Shown here: piece after piece, positions 38,398 through 47,450 of the stretch | How the letters are laid out: every line of letters starts with the position of its first letter | Position numbering within the stretch: the stretch's first letter is position 1 | Assembly: GCF_009617595.1 (NCBI RefSeq) | Contig: NZ_WIXK01000002.1 | Coordinates: 1 to 64,000, forward strand | Direction: 5' to 3' | DNA from: Tritonibacter aquimaris | GTDB taxonomy: Bacteria; Pseudomonadota; Alphaproteobacteria; Rhodobacterales; Rhodobacteraceae | DNA: 64,000 nt | Notes under the pieces: generated by a model | Databases searched by the model: none | What the model was told of the DNA's origin: nothing | The model's input: only the letters and a program-made list of their open reading frames with translations | Position numbers and translations under genes: made by a program

Positions 38398-38416
38398 GCA
38401 AATGAGAACCATTCGC
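38398..38416. promoter_or_regulatory. Fur/Mur-type operator candidate
   Basis: GCAAATG-AGAAC-CATTCGC, a near-perfect 7-bp half-site palindrome (GCRAATG/CATTYGC) immediately next to the -35 of the importer promoter. Its form matches Mur/Fur boxes of alphaproteobacterial manganese importers (GCAAATGATAATCATTTGC-like). A related half-match, GATAATGATATTGAGAACG, lies at 38361-38379 over the -10. Confidence 0.5.
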
Positions 38417-38541
38417 AATAAAACTTGTGTATTTTTCCATTTGGTCAAAAAATTGCCGATCTGAGCGCGGTTCGCGATGGGCTTTGGTTGAAACAGCAAG
38501 AACTGCGTGTCAGGGTCCAGCGCAGATCTATGAGGACAACC

Positions 38542-39504
38542 ATGACCGCATCCCACCAAGAGCTTGTGCGCAATGCAGGCACGGCGCTGGATCTGGATTG
38601 GGCGCTTGCTGCTCAGGCCAATACATCCGCAATTGAACGGCGCTGCGCCCAGCTGCCCGGCCGTCGCAGCGTCAAAAAAGACCATCAGGCCGCGTGGCTG
38701 TTGAAAGCGATCAGCCTGATCGACCTGACCACGCTATCCGGTGATGACACCGCCGCACGGGTGCGCAGGCTTTGTGCCAAGGCGCGTCAGCCGGTGCGGG
38801 CAGAACTATTGAATGCGCTTGGCTTTGACGGGCTGCACACTGGCGCAGTCTGTGTTTATCACGATATGGTGGAAACCGCCGTCAAGGCGCTTGATGGCAC
38901 CGGCATTCCGGTGGCGGCTGTGTCTACGGGCTTTCCCGCGGGCCTTTCACCCCTACCGCTACGCCTTGCGGAAATTGACGCAAGCGTGGACGCCGGCGCA
39001 CAGGAGATCGACATTGTGATTTCGCGCCGCCATGTGCTGGGCGGCGACTGGCAGGCGCTATACGATGAGATGAAAGCCTTTCGCGCCCATAGTGGCGATG
39101 CCCATGTGAAGGCCATTTTGGCCACGGGTGAGCTGGGATCTTTGCGCAATGTGGCGCGCGCCTCACGCATCTGCATGATGGCAGGCGCTGATTTCATCAA
39201 AACGTCGACCGGCAAAGAAAGCGTCAACGCCACCCTGCCCGTATCCCTGGTGATGATCCGCGCTATTCGCGACTACCACGCGCGCACCGGTTTCTATGTG
39301 GGCTATAAACCTGCGGGAGGGATCTCCAAGGCGAAAGACGCGCTGGTCTATCTGAGCCTGATCAAAGAAGAGCTAGGCGATCGCTGGCTGCAACCAGATC
39401 TGTTCCGTTTTGGCGCATCATCGCTGTTGGGCGATATTGAACGCCAGCTTGAGCACCACATCACCGGCGCCTATTCCGCATCAAACCGCCACGCGATGGG
39501 CTGA
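38542..39504 (+). CDS. deoC: Deoxyribose-phosphate aldolase
   Basis: 320-residue class I aldolase cleaving 2-deoxyribose 5-phosphate to acetaldehyde and glyceraldehyde 3-phosphate. The Schiff-base lysine is Lys220 in GADFIKTSTGK; a second conserved Lys is in YVGYKPAGG. Longer than E. coli DeoC (259), with an N-terminal extension typical of alphaproteobacteria. GAGGA precedes the ATG at 38542; an ATG four codons upstream is the alternative. The dehydrogenase gene begins 12 bases after its stop. Confidence 0.93.
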   Translation: MTASHQELVRNAGTALDLDWALAAQANTSAIERRCAQLPGRRSVKKDHQAAWLLKAISLIDLTTLSGDDTAARVRRLCAKARQPVRAELLNALGFDGLHTGAVCVYHDMVETAVKALDGTGIPVAAVSTGFPAGLSPLPLRLAEIDASVDAGAQEIDIVISRRHVLGGDWQALYDEMKAFRAHSGDAHVKAILATGELGSLRNVARASRICMMAGADFIKTSTGKESVNATLPVSLVMIRAIRDYHARTGFYVGYKPAGGISKAKDALVYLSLIKEELGDRWLQPDLFRFGASSLLGDIERQLEHHITGAYSASNRHAMG

Positions 39505-39516
39505 GGACGATTTGAA

Positions 39517-41847
39517 ATGACTGTAAAAGAGATCTTTGACACCATGGACTATGGCCCCGCCCTTGAAAGCGACAGCGCCGCGCAGGCCTGGTTGGATAAA
39601 CACAATCGCGCCTTTGGCCATTTCATTGCTGGAGCCTTTACTGACGCCGCCGAAACGTTTGCTTCATGCAATCCGGCCACGGGTGCAGAGCTTGCGCAGA
39701 TCAGCCAGGCCAGCCAAGCAGATGTGGAGGCCGCCGTTGCTGCGGCGCGCAAGGCGCAGCCCAAATGGGAAGCGCTTGGCGGGCCGGGGCGGGCGCGCGT
39801 TCTTTATGCGCTGGCGCGGCTGTTGCAAAAACATGCCCGCCTGTTTTCGGTGCTGGAAACGCTCGACAATGGCAAACCCATTCGCGAAGCGCGCGATATC
39901 GACATCCCGCTGGCGCAGCGCCATTTCTATTACCATGCGGGCATGGCGCAGCTGATGAACAGCGAATTGCCCGGTGCCAAAGCGCTGGGGGTTTGTGGCC
40001 AAATCATCCCGTGGAACTTCCCGCTGTTGATGCTTGCATGGAAGGTGGCCCCTGCTTTGGCCATGGGCAACACCGTGGTGTTGAAACCTGCGGAATACAC
40101 ATCGCTCACGGCGCTGTTGTTTGCGGAAATCTGCTCTGAAGCGGGCGTGCCCGCAGGTGTGGTGAATATCGTGACCGGTGATGGTGCGGTGGGTGAAATG
40201 ATCGTGGGCGCAGAGGTCGACAAGATCGCCTTTACCGGCTCCACTTCGGTTGGGCGCAAAATCCGGGCGGCCACGGCGGGCAGTGGCAAATCGCTGACGC
40301 TCGAACTGGGGGGGAAATCCCCTTACATCGTGTTTGACGATGCGGATCTCGACTCAGCCGTTGAAGGTCTGGTGGATGCGATCTGGTTCAATCAGGGTCA
40401 GGTCTGTTGCGCAGGATCGCGGCTTTTGGTGCAGGAAAGCATCTCGGAAACGTTTCACCAAAAACTGAAGGCGCGAATGGATCGTCTGCGCCTCGGCAAC
40501 CCGCTGGATAAATGTATAGATGTGGGCGCGGTGGTGGATCCGGTACAGCTGAGCGCCATCCAGAAAATGATAGAGGCCAACACTGTCGGCCAAATGTATC
40601 AGGCCCAGATCGATCTGCCCAAGGAAGGCTGTTTCTTTGCCCCCACCCTGATCGAGGATCTGCACCCCGCTGACACGTTGATGCAGGAAGAGATCTTTGG
40701 CCCGGTGCTGGTGTCGACCACATTCCGCACCCCATCTGAAGCGGTGCAGCTTGCCAACAACACCCGCTACGGTCTGGCAGCAACGGTCTGGAGCGAGAAT
40801 GTAAACCTCGCGCTGGATATTGCGCCCAAACTTGCCGCCGGGGTGGTGTGGATCAATGGCACCAACCTGTTTGATGCGGCGGCTGGCTTTGGCGGCGTGC
40901 GTGAAAGCGGCTTTGGTCGTGAAGGCGGCTGGGAGGGGCTGGAGGCCTATTGCAAACGCCCCGAGGCACCTGTGAAACACAAACCCGTGCGGGCATTTGA
41001 AGGCAGCGGCGCGCCGGTCGGTGCGTTGGACCGTACGGCCAAAATGTACATCGGTGGCAAACAGGCCCGCCCCGACAGCGGCTACTCCCGTGCGATCTAT
41101 GGCCCCAAAGGGGATCTGCTGGGTCATGTGGGCGAAGGCAGCCGCAAGGATGTGCGCAACGCGGTTGAGGCCGCGGCAAATGCCGCGAACTGGGCCAAGA
41201 CCACGGGCCATCTGCGGGCGCAGATACTTTATTACATCGGTGAAAACCTCTCGGCGCGTGCCGATGAATTTGCCGCGCGCCTTGATGGGATGCGCGGCGG
41301 CAAAACGGGTGCGGTGGAGGTAGAACACGCGATTCAGCGCCTGTTCTCTGCAGCGGCCTGGGCCGATAAATACGACGGTCAGGTACACGGCGTGCCGATC
41401 CGGGGTGTGGCACTGGCGATGAAGGAACCTGTGGGTGTGATCGGGGCGCTCTGCCCGGATGATGCGCCACTTCTGGGATTGGTGTCACTGATGGCACCGG
41501 CCATTGCTATGGGCAACCGCGTGGTTCTTACCGCGTCAGAGCCGTTTCCACTGGCTGCGACCGATTTCTATCAGATCCTGGAAACCTCGGACGTGCCTGC
41601 GGGTGTGGTGAACATCCTAACAGGCGCCCATACCGATCTGGCCGCCCCCCTGGCCAGCCATCTGAATGTCGATGCGGTCTGGTCGCATTCCTCAGGCGAG
41701 CTGGCGGCGGTGGTCGAACGCGAAAGTGCGGGCAACCTGAAACGCACATGGGTGAATTCTGCGCTGAACTGGGATGAAGATCACAGCAAGCGCATTCTGC
41801 AGGAAGCAACAGAGATCAAAAACATCTGGGTGCCCTACGGCGAATAA
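39517..41847 (+). CDS. Two-domain ALDH16-type aldehyde dehydrogenase
   Basis: 776-residue protein with two aldehyde dehydrogenase-like domains, matching the ALDH16 family, of which a bacterial (Loktanella) member has a crystal structure. The first domain (about 1-480) is complete: GQIIPWNFPLL, GSTSVG, LELGGKSP with the general-base Glu, and GQVCCAGSR with catalytic Cys297. The second (about 500-776) keeps a GVIGALCPDDAPLL Rossmann part but stops before a catalytic Cys, as in ALDH16. It lies 12 bases after deoC, so acetaldehyde from DeoC is a likely substrate; that is inference. Confidence 0.9.
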   Translation: MTVKEIFDTMDYGPALESDSAAQAWLDKHNRAFGHFIAGAFTDAAETFASCNPATGAELAQISQASQADVEAAVAAARKAQPKWEALGGPGRARVLYALARLLQKHARLFSVLETLDNGKPIREARDIDIPLAQRHFYYHAGMAQLMNSELPGAKALGVCGQIIPWNFPLLMLAWKVAPALAMGNTVVLKPAEYTSLTALLFAEICSEAGVPAGVVNIVTGDGAVGEMIVGAEVDKIAFTGSTSVGRKIRAATAGSGKSLTLELGGKSPYIVFDDADLDSAVEGLVDAIWFNQGQVCCAGSRLLVQESISETFHQKLKARMDRLRLGNPLDKCIDVGAVVDPVQLSAIQKMIEANTVGQMYQAQIDLPKEGCFFAPTLIEDLHPADTLMQEEIFGPVLVSTTFRTPSEAVQLANNTRYGLAATVWSENVNLALDIAPKLAAGVVWINGTNLFDAAAGFGGVRESGFGREGGWEGLEAYCKRPEAPVKHKPVRAFEGSGAPVGALDRTAKMYIGGKQARPDSGYSRAIYGPKGDLLGHVGEGSRKDVRNAVEAAANAANWAKTTGHLRAQILYYIGENLSARADEFAARLDGMRGGKTGAVEVEHAIQRLFSAAAWADKYDGQVHGVPIRGVALAMKEPVGVIGALCPDDAPLLGLVSLMAPAIAMGNRVVLTASEPFPLAATDFYQILETSDVPAGVVNILTGAHTDLAAPLASHLNVDAVWSHSSGELAAVVERESAGNLKRTWVNSALNWDEDHSKRILQEATEIKNIWVPYGE

Positions 41848-41900
41848 CATCCGCCCCGTAAACCAGCGGGCCCTGTTCAAAGAACAGGGACATATACAGC

Positions 41901-41928
41901 AAAAGAGCGCCACTTTGGGCGCTCTTTT
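41901..41928. terminator. Bidirectional terminator, ALDH16 / M16 peptidase
   Basis: AAAAGAGCGCC-ACTTTG-GGCGCTCTTTT, a perfect 11-bp stem with A and T flanks, between convergent genes. Confidence 0.92.
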
Positions 41929-41954
41929 TCCGTTTGGGTGCGCCTGATCCGCGC

Positions 41955-43271
41955 TTACTGAGTAGGCTGCAGCCCTTCCGGACGACCAACAATGACAAAC
42001 TGCAGCTGTGCGGGATCATAGAGTTCGGCTGCAACGCGGTTGACGTCTTCCAGGCTCACTGCATTGATCTTGTCATTGCGGGTATCGACATAGTCAATCG
42101 GCAGCCCATCAATCTGCATACCCACCAGGATCGAAGCAATCCGCGCATTGCCATCAAAGCGCAGTGGATATGCGCCAGTCAGATAGGTTTTGGCGTCCTG
42201 CAGCTCTTCAGCGGTGACGCCTGTGCTTGCGATCTTGCGCCACTCTTCTGTAACAACCTCAACCGCTTCGGCCATTTTACCATTCGCAGAGGCAAAGGAG
42301 CCCAGATAGGTCGCAGCAAGATCTCGCGGCAAGAGATAAGAGTTGATGCCATACGTAAGGCCGCGCTCTTCCCGCACCTCATTCATCAGACGGCTTTCAA
42401 AAGATCCGCCTCCCAGAACATGGTTGAGCACATAAGCCGCAAAGAAATCCTCATCTTCGCGTTCCATACCGGGCTGGCCAAACAGCGCGACAGACTGCGG
42501 CGTGTCAAAATCAACGATATGAACACCGCCGGTGAAACTTGGATCGATCTCGGCAGGCAGTGGTGCACCCGTTTCCGGCAGATCAGCCAACAGATCTTCC
42601 ATGATCTGGCTGAGCGCCTCAGGCGTGATGTCACCCACCGCGGATACATAAACGCGGTCGCGGGCAAAGACGCGTTCATGGGCGTCAAAGATGTCCTGGC
42701 GGCTCAGCGCGGCCACCGTTTCCTGCGTGCCGTTTTCGGGCGTACCATAGGGGTGATCACCAAAGGTCATGGTGGCAAAGGTCTTGCCTGCGATGTCATT
42801 GGGATCTTTTTCTTCTGAACGCAGCCCGGCCAACACCTGCGCCCGAACCCGATCCAGCGCGTCTTGATCAAAACGCGGCTCCTGCAGGGTCTGGCGCAGC
42901 AGTTCAACCGCTTCGTCGCGGTTCTCGCTCAGGAAGCGGGCCGAGATCGACACAGAATCGCGGCCTGCGCTATGGGAGAAACTGGCTGCCAGGCTTTCAA
43001 GCGCGCGCGCGTAATCCTGTGCTGACAGCTCCCCAGCGCCTTCTTCCAAAAGACCCGTCATCAGGTTGATGGCGCCGCGTTTGCCTTCGGCGTCAAGCGA
43101 TGTACCACCGCGAAAGCGCAGCTCAAGCGCGGCAAAGGGGATCGAATGATCTTCGACCAGCCAGGCTTTGACGCCGCTTTCGCTTTCTACTTCCTGGATT
43201 TCGATCGCAGCCGCTGGAAACGCAAGGGTCAGAGCCGCCAAAGCAGTTGCAATCAGAGCAAAAGGTTTCAT
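41955..43271 (-). CDS. M16-family protein, catalytically inactive type
   Basis: 438-residue periplasmic protein with a signal peptide (MKPFALIATALAALTLAFPA) and two M16 domains. At the zinc site the active HxxEH is absent; the equivalent stretch reads LMTGLLEEGAGE. The C-terminal domain keeps the R-Y pair region (LMNEVREERGLTYGINSYL), typical of the non-catalytic partner. Its start overlaps the stop of the active gene by four bases, so the two are likely co-translated subunits of a heterodimer. Confidence 0.9.
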   Translation of the reverse strand: MKPFALIATALAALTLAFPAAAIEIQEVESESGVKAWLVEDHSIPFAALELRFRGGTSLDAEGKRGAINLMTGLLEEGAGELSAQDYARALESLAASFSHSAGRDSVSISARFLSENRDEAVELLRQTLQEPRFDQDALDRVRAQVLAGLRSEEKDPNDIAGKTFATMTFGDHPYGTPENGTQETVAALSRQDIFDAHERVFARDRVYVSAVGDITPEALSQIMEDLLADLPETGAPLPAEIDPSFTGGVHIVDFDTPQSVALFGQPGMEREDEDFFAAYVLNHVLGGGSFESRLMNEVREERGLTYGINSYLLPRDLAATYLGSFASANGKMAEAVEVVTEEWRKIASTGVTAEELQDAKTYLTGAYPLRFDGNARIASILVGMQIDGLPIDYVDTRNDKINAVSLEDVNRVAAELYDPAQLQFVIVGRPEGLQPTQ

Positions 43272-44614
43272 TGGGTTACCTCCTCATCGCGCATCAGATA
43301 GCCGGTGACCGAGGTTTCCGGGCGCAGCACTTCGCGGGCCACTGCGATGATCTCATCTGCGGTAACAGACTGCAAGATCTGGGGCCAGGCGCGCACGTCT
43401 TCAACCGTAAGGCCAGTGGCCAGCGCGCTGCCATAGCGGTTGGCGATCCGGTCCACGTCATCGCGCGCGTAAATTTCATCGGCGCGCAGCTGCAGCTTGA
43501 TGCGATCAAGCTGTTCGGGATCAATACCATCTTCGACAAAGGCGGCGAGCGTTGCATCCAGCGCGGCTTCTGCGTCTTCAAGGCTCACATCCTGTGCGGG
43601 AACGACAAGGAACGTGAAAGTGGTGTCATCAAGCGCCGTGCCCCGGTAGTAGGCGGCCGTATAAACCGCAAGCTGCTGATCAAACTGCAAGGCATTGGTC
43701 AGATAGGAGGTGCTGCCACCGCCCAAAAGCTGCGAGAGCAGATAAAGCGCTGCGGCTTTTTCCTGCGCGCCCGCATCACGTTCAGGCGCAAGATAGGTGC
43801 GCATCACATAGGGCTGCGCCACACGCGGGTCTTTAAACGTCAGACGGCGAGCTGTGGTTTGTGGCGGCTCCTGGCTGCGCAGACGCTCAGTGGGCAGTTC
43901 GGGATTGGCCGGGATCACACCGTAGTATTTCTGTGCCAGCGCATGCACCTCATCCGGGTTCACATCACCGGAGACCACCAGAATGGCATTGTTGGGCGCG
44001 TAGTATTGCTCATAGAAAGCGAGCGCATCCTGCCGATCCAGCTCTTCCATCTCATGGCGCCAGCCGATGATTGGCAACCCGTAGTGATGATTAAGATACT
44101 GTGCCGCGCTCATCTGTTCGCGAAACAGCGCGGCGGGGTCATTGTCAGTGCGCTGGTTGCGCTCTTCGAGAATCACCTGACGCTCAGTCAGCACGTCTTC
44201 TTCGGTGAGCTGCAGATTGACCATCCGGTCACTTTCCATCTGCATCATCAGCTCAAGGCGATCTGCCGCGACACGCTGGAAATAGGCGGTGTAGTCATAG
44301 CTGGTGAACGCATTGTCGCGCCCGCCATTGGCCGCCACGGTGGCTGAAAGCTCACCGGGTTCAAGCGTTTTGGTGCCTTTGAACATCAGGTGCTCGAGGA
44401 AATGGGCGATGCCAGAAACGCCTGGCTGCTCATCGGCTGAGCCAGTACGATACCAAACCATCTGCTGCACCACGGGCGCGCGGTGATCTTCGACCACAAC
44501 AACGTCCATGCCGTTTTCCAATGTAAAGGTGCTGACCTGTGCCTCTTCGGCTTGGCTGGCTGGAGCTGCAAGGCCCAAAGCCACAAACGCTGCACATGTG
44601 ATCCGCCGGATCAT
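43268..44614 (-). CDS. M16 zinc peptidase, active subunit
   Basis: 448-residue periplasmic metallopeptidase. A signal peptide ends at ASQAEE. The zinc motif HFLEH (His71, Glu74, His75) sits in SGIAHFLEHLMFKGT; the third ligand Glu is about 75 residues later. Processing-peptidase-like: partner of the inactive M16 gene that it overlaps, as in the heterodimeric bacterial M16B enzyme from Sphingomonas. The substrate is unknown, probably peptides in the periplasm. Confidence 0.93.
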   Translation of the reverse strand: MIRRITCAAFVALGLAAPASQAEEAQVSTFTLENGMDVVVVEDHRAPVVQQMVWYRTGSADEQPGVSGIAHFLEHLMFKGTKTLEPGELSATVAANGGRDNAFTSYDYTAYFQRVAADRLELMMQMESDRMVNLQLTEEDVLTERQVILEERNQRTDNDPAALFREQMSAAQYLNHHYGLPIIGWRHEMEELDRQDALAFYEQYYAPNNAILVVSGDVNPDEVHALAQKYYGVIPANPELPTERLRSQEPPQTTARRLTFKDPRVAQPYVMRTYLAPERDAGAQEKAAALYLLSQLLGGGSTSYLTNALQFDQQLAVYTAAYYRGTALDDTTFTFLVVPAQDVSLEDAEAALDATLAAFVEDGIDPEQLDRIKLQLRADEIYARDDVDRIANRYGSALATGLTVEDVRAWPQILQSVTADEIIAVAREVLRPETSVTGYLMRDEEVTQ

Positions 44615-44783
44615 ATATCGTCCTCCGTCAAAAGACCTGCGGCGAGGGGCGCCGCTGTCAGATCTGCTGGGGGTTGCCTATTACGTCAAGGACACATCCA
44701 CAAGCACGACCATCGCCCAGAAATGTACGTGGCTTACGGCGCAGAACAAGGCCGATGGCGGGGATTTGAGCAGATTTTAACTA

Positions 44784-45293
44784 TTAGGGTTGTGGTGGTG
44801 CTGTTGGAGTACCGGTTTCCGCATTGCGATAAGCGTTGTTCACTTTATAGGGATCCAGCGCCTGACGACGGTAAGCATCGGCGTAACGATCCACTGGGAA
44901 CAGCTTGATATTTGCGGTGATTTTCTCACGACGACGGAATTCTGCGTCTTTTTCGGCCAGATCCTGACGGATATTTCCATCTACGCCATAACGCCCTGTT
45001 GCCGCCAGAAGTGCGGTATCAGCCGTGGCCGCTGGCGCGGATTCAGCCGCCGGGTTCCCACCAAGTGCTGCAATCGCCTCAGCTTTTGGGTTCACATCGG
45101 TGCGGTTGGCGCCACCGGGTGTGGGTTCGGGCAGGGCCGCAAAACTGTCGGGGTTTTCCAATGGTTTCACCGGCTGAATCAGGAATTCATCGGGGCCGGA
45201 TCCTGGATTATCCAAGGCACGCAGACCGCCTTTGCCGCAGGCTGAAACCGCAACAACAAGCGCAAGACCTATCACTGTTTTAGAGATCCGCAT
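44784..45293 (-). CDS. DUF3035 lipoprotein, probable BamF
   Basis: 169-residue lipoprotein with lipobox VSAC (Cys19) after a short signal. DUF3035 members in alphaproteobacteria correspond to BamF, an accessory subunit of the outer-membrane beta-barrel assembly complex described in Caulobacter. The stretches DNPGSGPDEFLIQPVKPLE and FPVDRYADAYRRQALDPYK are typical. The rest is Ala/Pro-rich and low in structure. It lies between lspA and the M16 genes; lspA encodes the peptidase that would process it. The BamF assignment is by family, not by test. Confidence 0.75.
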   Translation of the reverse strand: MRISKTVIGLALVVAVSACGKGGLRALDNPGSGPDEFLIQPVKPLENPDSFAALPEPTPGGANRTDVNPKAEAIAALGGNPAAESAPAATADTALLAATGRYGVDGNIRQDLAEKDAEFRRREKITANIKLFPVDRYADAYRRQALDPYKVNNAYRNAETGTPTAPPQP

Positions 45294-45345
45294 CTGCCCA
45301 AACTCCTGTCCGTTTCTCGGGTCTTATCTGATTTTCTGCGCGAGG

Positions 45346-45819
45346 TCACGCAGGCTTTTTCAGCTGGCTGTCAAACAGGATCAAACCTGCCGCCCCACCA
45401 AAGATAAAGACATCCGCTACGTTAAATACAAACGGATTATTGATGCCGCAGCAGGACATATTGAGAAAATCGAGCACATAGCCATAGAGCAGCCGGTCGT
45501 AGACATTGCCCAGCGCGCCACCAATCACCAGACCTGCGGCAAAACGCATACCGCGGTGCGCAGGTTGGCGCCCGGTCCAGATCGAAAGCGCGATACAGAT
45601 GGCGATTGAGATTCCAATCAGAATCCAACGCCCGATATCTGCACCAGCATCAAACAAGCCAAAATTGATGCCGGTGTTTTCGCCGTAGCGAAAGTTCAGG
45701 ATCGGCGGCAGCACATCGATGGCGTAACGCTCAGCCAGCTCCATCCGGTAGATCACCAGATATTTGCTGATCTGGTCGAGACCAAAAGCCAGTGAAGTGG
45801 CAGCTACCATCAAACGCAT
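45346..45819 (-). CDS. lspA: Lipoprotein signal peptidase
   Basis: 157-residue inner-membrane aspartyl peptidase that removes signal peptides from diacylated prolipoproteins. Four hydrophobic helices and the two catalytic regions are seen: GENTGINFGLFD and GGALGNVYDRL followed by GYVLDFLNM, which contains the second Asp. The ATG lies 19 bases beyond the purH stop, suggesting one transcript. Confidence 0.95.
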   Translation of the reverse strand: MRLMVAATSLAFGLDQISKYLVIYRMELAERYAIDVLPPILNFRYGENTGINFGLFDAGADIGRWILIGISIAICIALSIWTGRQPAHRGMRFAAGLVIGGALGNVYDRLLYGYVLDFLNMSCCGINNPFVFNVADVFIFGGAAGLILFDSQLKKPA

Positions 45820-45837
45820 GTCGCCGATCCCTGTGGT

Positions 45838-47427
45838 TTAGTGACGGAAGTGGCGCATGCCGGTGAAGACCATCGCCAGGCCATTTTCATTGGCCGCGTC
45901 GATCACTTCCTGATCGCGCATGGAACCACCTGGCTGGATCACACAGGTCGCGCCAGCGGCTGCCGCTTCGAGCAGGCCATCGGCAAACGGGAAGAACGCA
46001 TCCGAAGCCACGGCAGAGCCTTTGGCGAGGCTGTCATCCAGGCCCAGTTCCTTGGCCATACGCTCGGCCTTGGCGGCGGCAACGTTTGCGGAATCCAGGC
46101 GCGACATCTGGCCCGCGCCAACACCAACGGTGGCATTGTCTTTGACATAGACGATGGCGTTGGATTTCACGTGTTTGGCCACTTTCCAGGCAAACAGCAG
46201 GTCTTGCAGCTGTTCATCTGTTGGCTTCTTCTCGGTGACCACTTTCAGATCGTCCAGGCCCACATAGCCCACGTCTTTGTCCTGAACCAGAACACCGCCG
46301 GCAACCTGTTTATAGGCGGTGATCGCTGCGCGCGGTGCAGGCAGCCCATCGGTCAGCAACAGGCGCAGGTTTTTCTTGGCGGCAAAGATTTCTTTGGCCT
46401 CATCAGAGGCACCGGGGGCGATGACCACTTCGGTAAAGATCTCAACGATCTTTTCGGCGGTGGCTGCATCGAGCGGCTGGTTCAGCGCTACAATGCCACC
46501 GAACGCCGACGTGCGGTCACAGTCGAACGCTTTTTGATAGGCTTCGGTCAGGGTCGCGCCGGTTGCAACGCCACAAGGGTTGGCGTGTTTGATGATCGCA
46601 ACGGCCGCGGTTTCAGCCGGGTTGAATTCCGCAACCAGCTCAAACGCCGCGTCGGTGTCGTTGATATTGTTGTAGCTCAGCTCTTTGCCTTGCAGCTGCT
46701 CGGCGGTGGCAACACCGGGACGGGCGGAACCATCGGTGTAAAACGCAGCCTTCTGGTGGCTGTTTTCGCCATAGCGCAGGGTTTGTTTGATCTCACCCGC
46801 AAATACGCGGCGGCGCGGGGTTTCTTCGCCAATGGCACCGGCCATCCAGGTGGACACGGCTGCATCATAGGCACCGGTGCGGGCATAGGCGATCTGTGCC
46901 AGTTTCTGACGGAACGCATAAGAGGTCTGACCGTCGTTTGCGTCCAGTTCAGCCAGCAGCGCGTCGTAATCTTCAACGTCCACAACGGTGGTGACAAACC
47001 CATGGTTTTTGGCGGCTGCACGGATCATTGCGGGGCCACCGATGTCGATGTTTTCGATCATCTCGGCATAATCCGCACCACGCTCCAGCGCTGCTTCAAA
47101 TGGGTAAAGGTTCACAACCAGCAGATCGATTTCACCAATGCCATGTTCAGACATTGCTGCAACGTGGCTGTCGTTGTCGCGCAGGGCCAGCAGACCGCCG
47201 TGCACCTTGGGGTGCAGGGTTTTAACACGGCCATCCATCATTTCCGGGAAACCGGTCACATCGGACACGTCTTTCACGGTGAGGCCCGCATCACGCAGCG
47301 TCTTGGCAGAGCCGCCGGTGGACAGGAGTTCAACCCCACGCGCAGCAAGCGCTTTGCCGAGGTCAATCAGGCCGGTTTTGTCAGAAACAGAAAGCAACGC
47401 GCGGCGCACGGGATGCAGATTGGTCAT
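45838..47427 (-). CDS. purH: Bifunctional AICAR transformylase/IMP cyclohydrolase
   Basis: 529-residue enzyme for the last two steps of IMP synthesis. The N-terminal IMP cyclohydrolase part shows [16 protein letters not shown] and [13 protein letters not shown]; the transformylase has [11 protein letters not shown] with the catalytic Lys-His pair and [18 protein letters not shown] precedes the ATG at 47427; a start nine codons upstream lacks support. The order heparinase-like gene, purH, lspA on one strand suggests co-transcription. Confidence 0.97.
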   Translation of the reverse strand: MTNLHPVRRALLSVSDKTGLIDLGKALAARGVELLSTGGSAKTLRDAGLTVKDVSDVTGFPEMMDGRVKTLHPKVHGGLLALRDNDSHVAAMSEHGIGEIDLLVVNLYPFEAALERGADYAEMIENIDIGGPAMIRAAAKNHGFVTTVVDVEDYDALLAELDANDGQTSYAFRQKLAQIAYARTGAYDAAVSTWMAGAIGEETPRRRVFAGEIKQTLRYGENSHQKAAFYTDGSARPGVATAEQLQGKELSYNNINDTDAAFELVAEFNPAETAAVAIIKHANPCGVATGATLTEAYQKAFDCDRTSAFGGIVALNQPLDAATAEKIVEIFTEVVIAPGASDEAKEIFAAKKNLRLLLTDGLPAPRAAITAYKQVAGGVLVQDKDVGYVGLDDLKVVTEKKPTDEQLQDLLFAWKVAKHVKSNAIVYVKDNATVGVGAGQMSRLDSANVAAAKAERMAKELGLDDSLAKGSAVASDAFFPFADGLLEAAAAGATCVIQPGGSMRDQEVIDAANENGLAMVFTGMRHFRH

Positions 47428-47450
47428 GGTGTGGCAGTCCTTCGTCAGGC

